64,000 nt of DNA from Palsa-892 sp035295845 (GCA_035295845.1 DATGIF010000019.1:62001-126000); one strand, 5' to 3'; shown: positions 34,164 to 43,601, counted from the stretch's first letter. Program-made: numbers and translations. The notes: generated by a model from the letters alone, not told the origin.

Positions 34164-37028
34164 CTATCCGCCCGGCTTTTGCAGCCAGAACTGGTACATG
34201 CCGAGGAAGGCGCGCGGGTTTTCCTGTTCGAAGCGGTCCCACAGGGCAAGATCCGTGGTCGCCTTGTCGTCGGGAAATCTCTTCCGGTAATGCTGCACGA
34301 TATGCGGCGCCTGGTCGAAAGCGAGGAATTGCAGGTGACTGTCGGCCAGAAATCGCGCGATCTGCGGCAGGCTCATGCGATGCTCCTGCACGTGGAAGAG
34401 AAGGTCGCGGAGGTCGCTCATCGAATAGAAATCGTCGACCAGCATCACGTTCCTGAGGGCGCTATCCGCCGGAAGCCGCTCGATGTCCTCGCGTGCGCGC
34501 CGGATGTCGCGAGCGGTGGGTTTATAGCCTTTCTCGGCGACGAAACGCTGCGCGGCGACGATGTCCTCGCGCGCCTTCTCGCTGTAAAGCCCGACTTTCA
34601 TCAGCCCGCCCGGCGCGAGAATTTCCAGGAGACCGCGCCAGCCGGCGAACGGGTCGGCGAGGTGGTGGAGGACGCCTGAGACGTAGATCACGTCGAAGCG
34701 GCGGCCGAGCGCGCCGATTTCGACGATGTCGGCCTGGCCGTATTCGATATTGTCCACCTGCAATTCTTCCGATTTGCGTTTGGCGTAAGCGAGCGCCGCG
34801 CCGCTGAGATCGATCGCGAGCACGTGGGCTTCAGGAAACCGCCGGGCGACCTCGATTGCTTGCCGGCCGGTGCCTGTGCCGGCGATCAGGATATCAATGT
34901 CGCCGCCCTTTCCGAGCGGGGTGAACGGGGCGAGCGGAAACTGGTCCTGCACATATTCGTCGATCCGGTTTGGCAGGCCCCAGGGTTCTGCCGTCTCGAC
35001 CCAGCGCGGATATGGATTTTCCTCGTATTGCTCCTGTACCAGGCGCGAAACGCGGTTCTCGACCGGCGTGAGCCGTGGGATCGAATTCCGGAGGGCGCGC
35101 TCTTTCAGCGGCTCGCGCACTTGCCGGTCCAGAAGCCGGGTGACCGCCGCCGGCCACTTCCGCGCGAGCAATGTCTCGGCCCCTGGCACGACCGTAAGCG
35201 GGAAATAGGCGGCGACGGCAACGAGCCCTGGCGGAGCGATGTCCGCGCCGCTCGCCAAGGCGGCGGCAAGGTCGTCGCGCAGGCGCTCCGCTTGCGCGAG
35301 CTCCTTTCCGGTGGCCGAAAAAACGAATTCCGTGATGAAACATTGGATCGCCGCGCTGGAATAGAACGACAGAATGTCGTCCGGGACGGCATCCGATGCG
35401 GCCGCGCGCTCGAGCAGGGCAGCGCGTGCGGCGCAGACGAATTTTTCAATCGCCCGGCTGCTGCATGGCGCCGATTCGAGGAGGACAAGCAACAGCGGAT
35501 TCTTGGCGACCGCGGCCATTTCTGTGCCGCCGAATAATTTCGCCTCTGGCAGACGATCGGGCCAGGCAGCGCTCGCCCGCCTGATGCATGGGCCGATAAC
35601 GGGATCGAGTTCAAGCACCCCGCTCGCGAGCGCCATGACTTCATTCGGCCGCAGCCAGCGCTCGCTGATGGTGCGCACGAGCATGGGCGCAAGGCCGTCA
35701 ATCGGAGGCAGAAACTCACTGGTGAGCGAATAAGAACGCGCGCTTCTGACGAACAGGCGCTTCGCTTCTTCGGTTTCCGCGCTCGCGAGCGATCGGATGC
35801 TCAGCGCGAGGGCTTCCGTGGCATCGCCCCTCTCGAGGAGCAGGCGCGTGAGATTATTCAGCGCGGGCGCGAAATCCGGATTGATTGCAAGCACGCGGCG
35901 GAATTCGGCCTCTGCCTCGGCGCTTCTTCCCAGCCGGACGAGCACATGGGCGAGATTGTGGTGCCCTTCGGCGACCTGCGGGGCAAGCTGAACGGCTTGG
36001 CGATACGCAGCCAGCGCTTCGTCGTGGCGCTCAAGTTCGAAAAAAACATTGCCACGACCAAGCCAAGTTCCGGCGAGATCGGGTTTAAGCGATAGCGCCT
36101 TGTCAAAGGCGGCAAGCGCCTCATTGTGAAGTTTTAATTTGCCGAGAGCATTACCGCGCCCCAGCCAGGCCTCGGCCAGATCAGGGTTGAGTGCCAGCAC
36201 CTTGTCAAACGCGGCAACAGCTCCATCGTAGCGGCCGAGTTCGAAGGAAGCATTGCCGTGATCAAACCAGGCCACGACCAGATCAGGTTTAAGCTCCAGC
36301 GCCCTGTTAAACGCGGCAAGCGCTTCATCGTAGCGCTTGAGTTCGAAAAAGGTGTTGCCGCGACCAAGCCATGCCGCAGGAAGATCCGGATTCAACGCCA
36401 ACGCCCGGTCGTAAGCGGCAAAAGCCTCGTCGTAGCGATTGAGTTTCGCGAAAACGTTGCCAAGGCCATTGTAGGACTCGGCGCTTTCCGGATTGAGCGC
36501 GATGGCCCGGGAATAATTCGCCAGAGCTTCCGCGGTGCGATCCAGTTTCAGCAGGGCAGCTCCGAGACATGAAAATGCCTCGGGTCTTGTTGGATCCAGT
36601 GAAATTGCCTTTTCCGCGCAGGCAATACTGTTTTCGTACTGGGCGATTTCATGCAGGATCTTGGCTTTATTGGCGTAATAATCCGAGGAGTCGGGTTTTA
36701 ATCCGATGGCTCGATCGGCGCTGCTTAGCGCCAATTCGTGAAGCCCTTCTTCGTTGTAGACGATCCCCAAATTATTATGGGCGGCGGAATATTCCGGACT
36801 GATCTCCGTCGCTCTTTTCAAGAAGGAAATGCCCTGCTCGCTTAAGCCCTGCTCATGCAACGACATGCCGAGAAGGTTCAGCGCTCTAAAATTGTTTTCG
36901 TCGGCCTGGAGGATTTCCTTCGATAAACGCTCGGACTCGGCGTAGCTTCCTTCCTGATATTTTTGAATGGCAACATCCAATTGTTCGCTCAATTGCATGG
37001 GTACACCGACGAATTCGATGGCGGTCAT
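34164..37028 (-). CDS. TPR-repeat protein with C-terminal SAM-dependent methyltransferase domain (paralogue 2)
   Basis: Same design as the gene at 28229, but 954 residues because of extra TPRs. Residues ~1-430 hold about 12 TPRs, of which five in a row (about residues 190-350) are near copies of AWLGRGNxFFELxRYDEAL. A helical linker follows, then YEENPYPRW (near 668) and the methyltransferase: ILIAGTGTGRQAIEVA, VLAIDLSGAALAYAKRK, GQADIVEIGALGRRFDVI, VSGVLHHLADPFAGWRG. In the SAM loop GTGTG replaces the GCGTG of paralogue 1. The C-terminal LLFHVQEHRMSLP matches. The start at 37028 is uncertain; 36998 is an alternative. Confidence 0.85.
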   Translation of the reverse strand: MTAIEFVGVPMQLSEQLDVAIQKYQEGSYAESERLSKEILQADENNFRALNLLGMSLHEQGLSEQGISFLKRATEISPEYSAAHNNLGIVYNEEGLHELALSSADRAIGLKPDSSDYYANKAKILHEIAQYENSIACAEKAISLDPTRPEAFSCLGAALLKLDRTAEALANYSRAIALNPESAESYNGLGNVFAKLNRYDEAFAAYDRALALNPDLPAAWLGRGNTFFELKRYDEALAAFNRALELKPDLVVAWFDHGNASFELGRYDGAVAAFDKVLALNPDLAEAWLGRGNALGKLKLHNEALAAFDKALSLKPDLAGTWLGRGNVFFELERHDEALAAYRQAVQLAPQVAEGHHNLAHVLVRLGRSAEAEAEFRRVLAINPDFAPALNNLTRLLLERGDATEALALSIRSLASAETEEAKRLFVRSARSYSLTSEFLPPIDGLAPMLVRTISERWLRPNEVMALASGVLELDPVIGPCIRRASAAWPDRLPEAKLFGGTEMAAVAKNPLLLVLLESAPCSSRAIEKFVCAARAALLERAAASDAVPDDILSFYSSAAIQCFITEFVFSATGKELAQAERLRDDLAAALASGADIAPPGLVAVAAYFPLTVVPGAETLLARKWPAAVTRLLDRQVREPLKERALRNSIPRLTPVENRVSRLVQEQYEENPYPRWVETAEPWGLPNRIDEYVQDQFPLAPFTPLGKGGDIDILIAGTGTGRQAIEVARRFPEAHVLAIDLSGAALAYAKRKSEELQVDNIEYGQADIVEIGALGRRFDVIYVSGVLHHLADPFAGWRGLLEILAPGGLMKVGLYSEKAREDIVAAQRFVAEKGYKPTARDIRRAREDIERLPADSALRNVMLVDDFYSMSDLRDLLFHVQEHRMSLPQIARFLADSHLQFLAFDQAPHIVQHYRKRFPDDKATTDLALWDRFEQENPRAFLGMYQFWLQKPGG

Positions 37029-37099
37029 GGAAGCGGTTATAGGAAATTGCCGCGCGCCTTGTCATGCCGGATCAAGCTTTGCGACGAGAGATTGGAAGC

Positions 37100-39091
37100 C
37101 TAATTCAGCCGCCCGCGCACGAGGTCGGCCTCGATGGTGAGCCCCTGGTGGCCGCCTGCAAGCGTTTGATAAACCTGCATGTTTTCCATCACGCGCTGCA
37201 CGTAGAAGCGCGTCTCGGAAATCGGAATCCGCTCGATCCAGTCGACGACATCGACCTTGGGGTCGCGCGGGTCGCCGTATTTCGCGATCCATTCGGCGGC
37301 GCGGCCGCGGCCGGCATTGTAGCCGATGAAGGTCAGGACCGGATTGCCGCGATAGAATTCGAGGAGATCGCCAAGCTCGGCGGCGCCGAGCTGCACGTTG
37401 AAGACGGGATCGGCGGCAAGCTTTTTGTCGTCCCAGGGAATGCCGAATTTTCTCGCGATCGCGCGCGCGGTGGAGGGGATGACCTGCATCAGCCCCTTGG
37501 CGTTGGCGATCGAGAGCGAGCGCTGGTCGAACTGGCTCTCCTGGCGGGCGATCGCATAGACGATGGCGGGCTCGGCCTGCGGCCCGACGTGGTTGTAGTT
37601 GGGCACGCCAAAGGCGGGGAAGCCGATCATCTCCACCGGCACGCCCTTGGCCATGGCCGACTTGCCGAGAAGCACGAGGGCGCGGGCATCGCGCGCTTCG
37701 GTCGCGACATCGGCGAGGAGAAGATAGCCCGCGGCATCGGTGCCGGCGCGGTCGGAAAGATCGGTGTAGATGGGAATGGCGAATTCCGATTCCCCGATGG
37801 CATAGAGCATGCGCAGCGCGCGCACCGGCTCCTGCTGCTCGAAGCCCGCGCGCTCGGCCGCGGGCGGCTGCGACAGGGGCGGCAGCGGCAAATCCTTGAG
37901 GCCGAGATGCGCGCGCGCGAGCTGGCCATAATAGGTGACGGTGTGGCGCGCGGCGGCTTCGAACGACAGACGCGCGCCGATCCGGTCGCCCTCCGCCTCC
38001 TGCGTGCGGCCGAGCCAATAATAGGCGCGGGAGACGGTGACGGGGTGCACCGAAAGGGTCGTCAGCGCCGTGAAATGGCGCTTGGCCGTTGCCAAATCAT
38101 TGAGGAATCTCAATGAGATCCAGCCGGCGGTGAATTGCTGGTCGGCTTTATAGTTTTCGCTTTCGGGCACCGCCGCCTCGGCCGCGACGCGATAGGCGCC
38201 GCGCGCGTCGCCGGCATCGAGAAGTTTGCGCACGACGATCCGGCGCTCGAGCCACCACTGGTCGGGAGCGACGATCAGCTTCGGATCGCGCGGGGCGTCG
38301 GCAAGCATGCGCGCCGCGGCGACGGCGTCGTCCTTGCGCCGCGCAAGCTGCACGCGGGCGAGCACGTAGCCCTGGTCGCTGCGGGCGGAGGCGGGCACGG
38401 CATCGAGCAATTTCGCGGCGTTGCCCGCGCGCTTGGCGATCGCCGCACGCGCCTCGCCAAGGGCGGCGATGTCGCCGCCCGCGAGCTTGGCAGCGCGAAG
38501 CGCGGGATCGGGCTTCTCCTGGCCGAACAGGCGGTCGGCACGCGCCTTGTGATCGGCGCGCGTCAATACGCCGGGAAATGAGGTGAGGAGATCCTTCTCG
38601 CTGTCGCCCGAAAGCTCGTCCTCGCGCCAGGCCGCGCGCACCAGCGCCGCGGCACCGTTCTGATCACCGCCCGCGGCAAGGACCTTGGCGAGCGCAAGCT
38701 TGCCTTCGCCGGTAAGGGGCCGCGTCTGCGCGAAAAAGGCGCGCACGGTCGCGGCATCGCGTTCCTCGTCGTAGAGCATTTTTTCCGCGCGGCGGCGGAT
38801 CAGAACCTGGTTCGGCCAGTTCGGGCGCTCGCGCAGGAACTGCGCGGTGCGGTCGAAGCCGACATCCTTGGTGGTGGTGCGGATCGCGAGCCACGTCACG
38901 AGCGCGCGCGCCGCCGGATCCTGCGCTTGCGCCGCGACCGCGAGCGCTTTCACGCCGTCGCTTTGCTTGAGGTACTGGATCGCCTGCTTCACGGTCGCAA
39001 GATCGGCGGCATTTTGCGCGCGCGCGGGTGCCGCCGCCGACACGACCAGCAGCAGAAGCGCAATCGAATCTCTCGCAAGCGGCCTCGGCAT
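37100..39091 (-). CDS. Soluble lytic murein transglycosylase (Slt family)
   Basis: Periplasmic enzyme that cleaves peptidoglycan glycan strands with formation of 1,6-anhydro-MurNAc. The 663 residues comprise a signal peptide (to ARAQ, about residue 25), a long helical superhelical domain rich in Ala/Arg, and a C-terminal goose-lysozyme-like domain: AIARQESQFDQRSLS with the catalytic Glu near residue 518, GLMQVIPSTARAIARK, and FIGYNAGRGRAAEWI. It is divergent from dapA, an arrangement frequent in related genomes. Confidence 0.93.
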   Translation of the reverse strand: MPRPLARDSIALLLLVVSAAAPARAQNAADLATVKQAIQYLKQSDGVKALAVAAQAQDPAARALVTWLAIRTTTKDVGFDRTAQFLRERPNWPNQVLIRRRAEKMLYDEERDAATVRAFFAQTRPLTGEGKLALAKVLAAGGDQNGAAALVRAAWREDELSGDSEKDLLTSFPGVLTRADHKARADRLFGQEKPDPALRAAKLAGGDIAALGEARAAIAKRAGNAAKLLDAVPASARSDQGYVLARVQLARRKDDAVAAARMLADAPRDPKLIVAPDQWWLERRIVVRKLLDAGDARGAYRVAAEAAVPESENYKADQQFTAGWISLRFLNDLATAKRHFTALTTLSVHPVTVSRAYYWLGRTQEAEGDRIGARLSFEAAARHTVTYYGQLARAHLGLKDLPLPPLSQPPAAERAGFEQQEPVRALRMLYAIGESEFAIPIYTDLSDRAGTDAAGYLLLADVATEARDARALVLLGKSAMAKGVPVEMIGFPAFGVPNYNHVGPQAEPAIVYAIARQESQFDQRSLSIANAKGLMQVIPSTARAIARKFGIPWDDKKLAADPVFNVQLGAAELGDLLEFYRGNPVLTFIGYNAGRGRAAEWIAKYGDPRDPKVDVVDWIERIPISETRFYVQRVMENMQVYQTLAGGHQGLTIEADLVRGRLN

Positions 39092-39228
39092 CCGTCCGCA
39101 CCACTATCGCCGAATTCGGATAATTGATGGCTTCCTTCAAATCAGTTTACCGGAACAGGGGCTTTCGCCGCACCCGGTTTGGGAGTATCCCTCAATAACG
39201 CACGCAATTTTCGGAAAGCATTGCTGTC

Positions 39229-40107
39229 ATGTTCCGGGGCTCTTTTACCGCTATGGTCACGCCGTTCAAGAACGGCGGGCTCGACGAGCGCGCCTTCCGC
39301 GAACTCGTGAATTGGCAGATTGCCGAAGGGACCGACGGGCTGGTGCCGGTGGGCACCACCGGCGAAAGCCCGACGCTGTCGCATGCGGAGCACCATCAGG
39401 TCGTCGAGTGGTGCGTCGAAGAGGCGAAAGGCCGGGTGCCGGTGATTGCCGGCGCGGGCTCCAATTCCACCACCGAAGCCGTTGATCTTGCCAAGCACGC
39501 CGAAAAGGCCGGCGCCAGCGCCGTGCTCGTGGTCGCGCCCTATTACAACAAGCCGAGCCAGGAAGGCATTTTCCGCCACTTCAAGGCGATCAACGACGCG
39601 ATCGGCATTCCGATCTTCGTCTACAATATCCCCGGGCGCTCGGTGATCGACATTTCGGTCGAAACCATGAAGCGCCTTTCGGAACTTCCGAACGTCAAGG
39701 GCTGCAAGGACGCGACCGCCAAGCTCGACCGCGTGAGCCTGCAGCGCGCTGCCTGCGGCAAGGATTTCATCCAGCTTTCGGGCGAGGACGCAACCGCGCT
39801 CGGCTTCAACGCGCAGGGTGGCGTCGGCTGCATTTCCGTCACCTCGAACGTGGCGCCGCGGCTCTGCGGCGAGTTCCAGGACGCGACGCTTGCGGGCGAT
39901 TACAAGTCTGCGCTCGCGATCCAGGACCGGCTCATGCCGCTGCACGCAGCGCTCTTCATCGACAACAGCCCGGCGCCGACCAAGTATGCGCTCTCGCTCC
40001 TCGGCAAGTGCTCGGAACATGTACGGCTGCCGCTCGGGCCGCTCTCCGAGCCAAGCAAGCGCGTGGTGCGCGACGCCATGGTGCATGCGGGCCTGATCAA
40101 CGCCTGA
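39229..40107 (+). CDS. dapA: 4-hydroxy-tetrahydrodipicolinate synthase
   Basis: Condenses pyruvate with aspartate semialdehyde in lysine and diaminopimelate synthesis. The 292-residue TIM barrel has GSFTAMVTPF, LVPVGTTGESPTL, the active-site Tyr in IFVYNIPGRSVID and the Schiff-base Lys160 in VKGCKDATAK. It starts with ATG at 39229. smpB follows 22 bp later, so the two are probably cotranscribed. Confidence 0.97.
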   Translation: MFRGSFTAMVTPFKNGGLDERAFRELVNWQIAEGTDGLVPVGTTGESPTLSHAEHHQVVEWCVEEAKGRVPVIAGAGSNSTTEAVDLAKHAEKAGASAVLVVAPYYNKPSQEGIFRHFKAINDAIGIPIFVYNIPGRSVIDISVETMKRLSELPNVKGCKDATAKLDRVSLQRAACGKDFIQLSGEDATALGFNAQGGVGCISVTSNVAPRLCGEFQDATLAGDYKSALAIQDRLMPLHAALFIDNSPAPTKYALSLLGKCSEHVRLPLGPLSEPSKRVVRDAMVHAGLINA

Positions 40108-40129
40108 GCGCACATTCGCGCTTGCTGTC

Positions 40130-40603
40130 ATGGCCAAAAAGAAAGATCCGACCCGGCGGCAGATCGCGGCCAACCGCAAGGCGCGCTTTCATTATGAAAT
40201 CGGCGAAACCTTCGAGGCTGGGCTCGCGCTCACCGGCACCGAGGTGAAATCGCTGCGGGTGGGCAAGGCGACGATCGCCGAATCCTATGCCGATGCGCGC
40301 CACAATGAGATCTGGCTGATCAATGCCAATATTCCGGAATATCTGCAGGCCAACCGTTTCAATCATGAGCCGAAGCGGCCGCGGAAGCTGCTCCTGCACC
40401 GCCGGCAGATCGACAAGCTGCTCGGCGCGGTCGAGCGCGAGGGCATGACCATCGTGCCCTTGCAGCTTTATTTCAATCCGCGCGGGCGGGCGAAGATCGA
40501 GATCGCGCTCGGCCGCGGCAAGAAGCTCCACGACAAGCGCCAGAGCGAGAAGAAACGCGACTGGCAGCGGGAGAAGGGGCGTTTGCTGCGGAACAAGGGA
40601 TAA
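40130..40603 (+). CDS. smpB: SsrA-binding protein SmpB
   Basis: Binds tmRNA and delivers it to stalled ribosomes. The 157 residues include RKARFHYEIGETFEAGLAL, TEVKSLRVGKATIAESYA and the basic C-terminal helix tail (KLHDKRQSEKKRDWQREK) that enters the mRNA channel. Found right after dapA as in many Hyphomicrobiales. Confidence 0.97.
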   Translation: MAKKKDPTRRQIAANRKARFHYEIGETFEAGLALTGTEVKSLRVGKATIAESYADARHNEIWLINANIPEYLQANRFNHEPKRPRKLLLHRRQIDKLLGAVEREGMTIVPLQLYFNPRGRAKIEIALGRGKKLHDKRQSEKKRDWQREKGRLLRNKG

Positions 40604-40637
40604 CCAATAATCGGCCCCGAAGACTGTGGAGAACACG

Positions 40638-41033
40638 ATGCCGCTGCCGGTCAAGCTCGATCATTGCGTGGTGCACGTCTCCGATTGGGAGCGCTCCAAC
40701 GCCTTCTACAGCACGATCATGGGGGCGGAGCTCGTGCAGCGGCCGAATGGCTGGGCGTACCGCTTCGGCGACAACCAGCTCAACCTGCACGGCCCCGGCT
40801 TTAAGCCCGCGGAAGTGGCAAAACTCCCGGTGCAGCCCGGAAACAGCGATCTTTGCTTCGAATGGAAGGGGCCGATTGCCGACGCGGTCGCGCACCTCGG
40901 CAAGCATAAGATCGCGATCGAGCGCGGACCGCTCGAGCGCTTCGGCGCCAAGGGACCGGGTACGAGCGTTTATTTTCGCGACCCCGACGGTTCGCTTCTG
41001 GAGTTCATCTCCTATGCGAATCCGAAGGCGTAA
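40638..41033 (+). CDS. VOC-family (glyoxalase/dioxygenase-like) protein
   Basis: Single-domain vicinal-oxygen-chelate protein of 131 residues. Likely metal ligands are His in LDHCVVHVSD (near residue 7), His in LNLHGPGF and Glu in GSLLEFISYANP at the end. The paired beta-alpha-beta-beta-beta modules are visible. The start at 40638 has TGGAGA upstream. The substrate is unknown; the closest known patterns are fosfomycin-resistance-like and glyoxalase-like VOC members. Confidence 0.85.
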   Translation: MPLPVKLDHCVVHVSDWERSNAFYSTIMGAELVQRPNGWAYRFGDNQLNLHGPGFKPAEVAKLPVQPGNSDLCFEWKGPIADAVAHLGKHKIAIERGPLERFGAKGPGTSVYFRDPDGSLLEFISYANPKA

Positions 41034-41078
41034 GCCGTTGAAGTTGGATTCAATTCAGCAACCGGAATCGAGTACCAC

Positions 41079-41651
41079 ATGAGCGCCCCGCAACATTATC
41101 TCGACTTGCCCGAGGATTTGCCCGTGCCCGTGGACGACGGCGGGGCGAAGCACCTTGCCGGCCTGAAGCTGCCATCGCTTGCGCTTGCCGCCACCGACGG
41201 CAAAAGCGTTGATTTATCGCGGCTCGCAGGCCGCACGGTGGTCTACGCCTATCCGCGCACGGGCGTGCCCGGTCAGCCGCTTCCCGAGGGCTGGAATGCG
41301 ATCCCCGGCGCCCGCGGCTGCACGCCGCAATCCTGCGGTTTCCGCGATCATTTTGCCGAATTGCGCAAAATGGGCGTCGATCATTTGTTCGGCCTGTCGA
41401 CGCAGGACAGCGGCTACCAGCGCGAAGTGGCGGAACGGCTGCATTTGCCGTTCGCGATCCTTTCGGATGCGGATTTGCGGCTCACGCGGGCGCTCCGGTT
41501 TCCCACCTTCGAGGTCGATAGCATGACCCTCCTGAAGCGGCTCACGCTCGTGATCGATGACGGCCGCATCACCCACGTCTTCTATCCGGTCTTTCCGCCG
41601 GACAAGAGCGCGGAAGAAGTGGTGAACTGGCTTCAGGCGCGCTCCAAATAA
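41079..41651 (+). CDS. Peroxiredoxin, BCP/AhpC-TSA family
   Basis: Thiol peroxidase of 190 residues. The peroxidatic Cys81 and a likely resolving Cys86 lie in ARGCTPQSCGFRDHF, the spacing seen in Bcp-type (CxxxxC) enzymes. The preceding strand reads VVYAYPRTGVPG and the C-terminal part has LPFAILSDADL. The stop end overlaps the convergent uracil-DNA glycosylase gene by 19 bp. Confidence 0.9.
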   Translation: MSAPQHYLDLPEDLPVPVDDGGAKHLAGLKLPSLALAATDGKSVDLSRLAGRTVVYAYPRTGVPGQPLPEGWNAIPGARGCTPQSCGFRDHFAELRKMGVDHLFGLSTQDSGYQREVAERLHLPFAILSDADLRLTRALRFPTFEVDSMTLLKRLTLVIDDGRITHVFYPVFPPDKSAEEVVNWLQARSK

Positions 41652-42301
41652 GCGCGGACTTTCGCGAAAACCGAACGAAACATCTTCGGCGTGAGCACGC
41701 CGGTGCTCGTATTGTAGCGCGAGCAATGATAGCTGTCGAAGAGCATACGGTTTTTGAGCGCGTGTCTCGCACCATGGGCGAATTTGAAGCGTGAGGGCCG
41801 CTCGCCAAAGGCGACGATCGCCGAATCGTGCGCGATCTTGCCGAGGGCGACGACGGCTTGGACGCGCGTCATCGCCGCGATTTCGGCGACGAGGAATTGC
41901 CGGCAGGTGCGGATCTCCTGCGGCGTCGGCTTGTTCTCCGGCGGCACGCAACGGACGGAATTGACGATGCGCGCATCGACAAGCTCGAAGCCGTCGTCGG
42001 CGCGCGCGGCATAGGTCCCGCGCGCGAAGCCGAAAGCGGAGAGCGTGCGGTAGAGAAGCTCGCCGGCATAATCGCCGGTGAACGGCCGGCCGGTGCGGTT
42101 GGCGCCGCGCAAGCCGGGGGCGAGTCCCACGATCAGAAGCCTTGCCTCGCGCGGCCCGAAGGAGGGCACCGGCGCGTTGAACCAGCCGGGTTCGGCTTTG
42201 CGGTTGGCTTTGCGGAAGGCGACGAGGCGAGGACAGAGCGGGCAGTCGCGCCCGGGCGAAGCGAGTTTGCTTCGCCGCTTCGCGCTCGATCGCGCAGGCA
42301 T
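41633..42301 (-). CDS. Uracil-DNA glycosylase, family 5 (UDGb)
   Basis: Removes uracil and related deaminated bases from DNA. The 222 residues show motif A LAPGLRGANRTGRPFTGD (about 60-77; no catalytic Asp/Asn after GLAPG, as in family 5) and motif B SYHCSRYNTSTGVLT. Iron-sulphur cysteines fit C-x2-C at CPLC (residues 20-23), NSVRC and RTCRQF. An N-terminal basic stretch precedes the fold. The gene overlaps tail-to-tail with the peroxiredoxin and starts 10 bp downstream of the NYN gene stop, so the two minus-strand genes may be cotranscribed. Confidence 0.9.
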   Translation of the reverse strand: MPARSSAKRRSKLASPGRDCPLCPRLVAFRKANRKAEPGWFNAPVPSFGPREARLLIVGLAPGLRGANRTGRPFTGDYAGELLYRTLSAFGFARGTYAARADDGFELVDARIVNSVRCVPPENKPTPQEIRTCRQFLVAEIAAMTRVQAVVALGKIAHDSAIVAFGERPSRFKFAHGARHALKNRMLFDSYHCSRYNTSTGVLTPKMFRSVFAKVRAYLERA

Positions 42302-42310
42302 TCTCTAGCT

Positions 42311-42967
42311 TCAGGCTTCTTCGGGGTCCGGCTCGTAGGCGCGGGCGGGCGGCGTCGGCCCGCGGGAGATGAAGCCCGGCATCTGGCCATGGCCGTGCGG
42401 CTGGCGGGCCTCGCGCGCGGCTTCGCGCGCGGCGCGCTCGGCCGGGTCGCGGCCGATCTTGTCCTGCAATTCGACGAGGTCGAGGAACTGGTCGGCCTGG
42501 CGGCGCAATTCGTCGGCGATCATCGGCGGCTGCGTCGAAATGGTCGAGGCCACGGTCACGCGCACGCCTTTCCTCTGCACCGCTTCCACGAGCGGGCGGA
42601 AATCGCCATCGCCCGAGAACAGCACGAGGTGGTCGATGTGATCGGCCATTTCCATGGCATCGACCGCCAGCTCGATGTCCATATTGCCCTTCATCTTGCG
42701 GCGGCCGGTGGAGTCGGTGAACTCCTTCACCGGCTTCGTGATCACGGTGTAGCCGTTGTAGTCGAGCCAATCGAGCAGCGGACGAATCGAGGAATACTCC
42801 TGATCCTCGATCAGCGCCGTGTAGTAGAAGGCGCGCAACAGGTTGCCGCGCCCCTGGAATTCTTTCAGCAGCCGGCGATAGTCGATGTCGAAGCCGAGGC
42901 TCTTGGTGGTGGCGTAGAGGTTGGCGCCGTCGATGAATAGAACGGTCTTCTCAGACTGTTGCGTCAT
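42311..42967 (-). CDS. NYN-domain (LabA/DUF88-like) putative RNase
   Basis: PIN-like NYN domain protein of 218 residues. The acidic active-site residues are in VLFIDGANLYATTKS (Asp14), KGNMDIELAVDAMEMAD and VLFSGDGDFRPLVEAV. The C-terminal ~45 residues are charged and disordered (AREAAREARQPHGHGQ). NYN proteins are predicted metal-dependent ribonucleases. It is divergent from rpoZ across 185 bp. Confidence 0.92.
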   Translation of the reverse strand: MTQQSEKTVLFIDGANLYATTKSLGFDIDYRRLLKEFQGRGNLLRAFYYTALIEDQEYSSIRPLLDWLDYNGYTVITKPVKEFTDSTGRRKMKGNMDIELAVDAMEMADHIDHLVLFSGDGDFRPLVEAVQRKGVRVTVASTISTQPPMIADELRRQADQFLDLVELQDKIGRDPAERAAREAAREARQPHGHGQMPGFISRGPTPPARAYEPDPEEA

Positions 42968-43152
42968 AACAAGTACTCACCCAAATAAATTGAAAGTTTA
43001 TGGAACGGCCGCAATGCGCCGTAGCCGCTTACTAACAGAGGCAATGGGCCGAAACCATGGCACAGAAGTAGAAATTTCCTTGCTTGCGCTATAAACGAGC
43101 AGGCGCTATAGCCTCGCTCAATCCACGTACCAGAAATTTTGGAGAACAGACG

Positions 43153-43578
43153 ATGGCACGCGTCACCGTCGAGGATTGCATCGACAAAGTGGAAAACCGT
43201 TTCGATCTCGTGCTGCTCGCGAGTCACCGCGCGCGCATGGTGTCGGCTGGCCAACAGATCACGATTGAGCGCGACAACGACAAGAATCCGGTCGTGGCGT
43301 TGCGCGAGATCGCGGAGACGACCGTGACACCCGAGGACCTGCGCGAAGAATTGATCCACACGCTGCAGAAATACACCGAAGTGGACGAGCCGGAGCCCGA
43401 AGCGGTGCCGCTCATCCCGTCGGCCACGGCCGGAACGGGCGCGGGCACCGATTCCGACGACAAGGACGTCGGCATGGACCGCATGACCGAAGAGGAATTG
43501 CTCGCCGGCCTGCAAGGCCTGCAGCCGCCGCCGGAACAGCCGGCCGAGCCCGAGGTGGACGAGGAGGGCGAAGTCTGA
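43153..43578 (+). CDS. rpoZ: RNA polymerase omega subunit
   Basis: Omega aids assembly of the beta-prime subunit and binds ppGpp together with it. The first ~85 residues are the conserved omega fold (MARVTVEDCIDKVENRFDLV, VVALREIAETTVTPEDLREE); a long acidic tail rich in Glu/Pro follows (141 residues in total, ordinary for alphaproteobacteria). The ATG at 43153 has TTGGAGAA upstream. It precedes rsh, the usual order. Confidence 0.97.
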   Translation: MARVTVEDCIDKVENRFDLVLLASHRARMVSAGQQITIERDNDKNPVVALREIAETTVTPEDLREELIHTLQKYTEVDEPEPEAVPLIPSATAGTGAGTDSDDKDVGMDRMTEEELLAGLQGLQPPPEQPAEPEVDEEGEV

Positions 43579-43601
43579 GCCTTCGCCAATTCGGAATATT
43601 C

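Noticed and set aside
37055..37090. Third copy of the palindromic repeat (GTCATGCCGG)
   Set aside because: Only the first ten bases match; no second arm or hairpin follows.
37064..38116. Plus-strand open frame of 350 codons opposite the lytic transglycosylase
   Set aside because: Shadow frame; no ribosome site and no recognisable motif.
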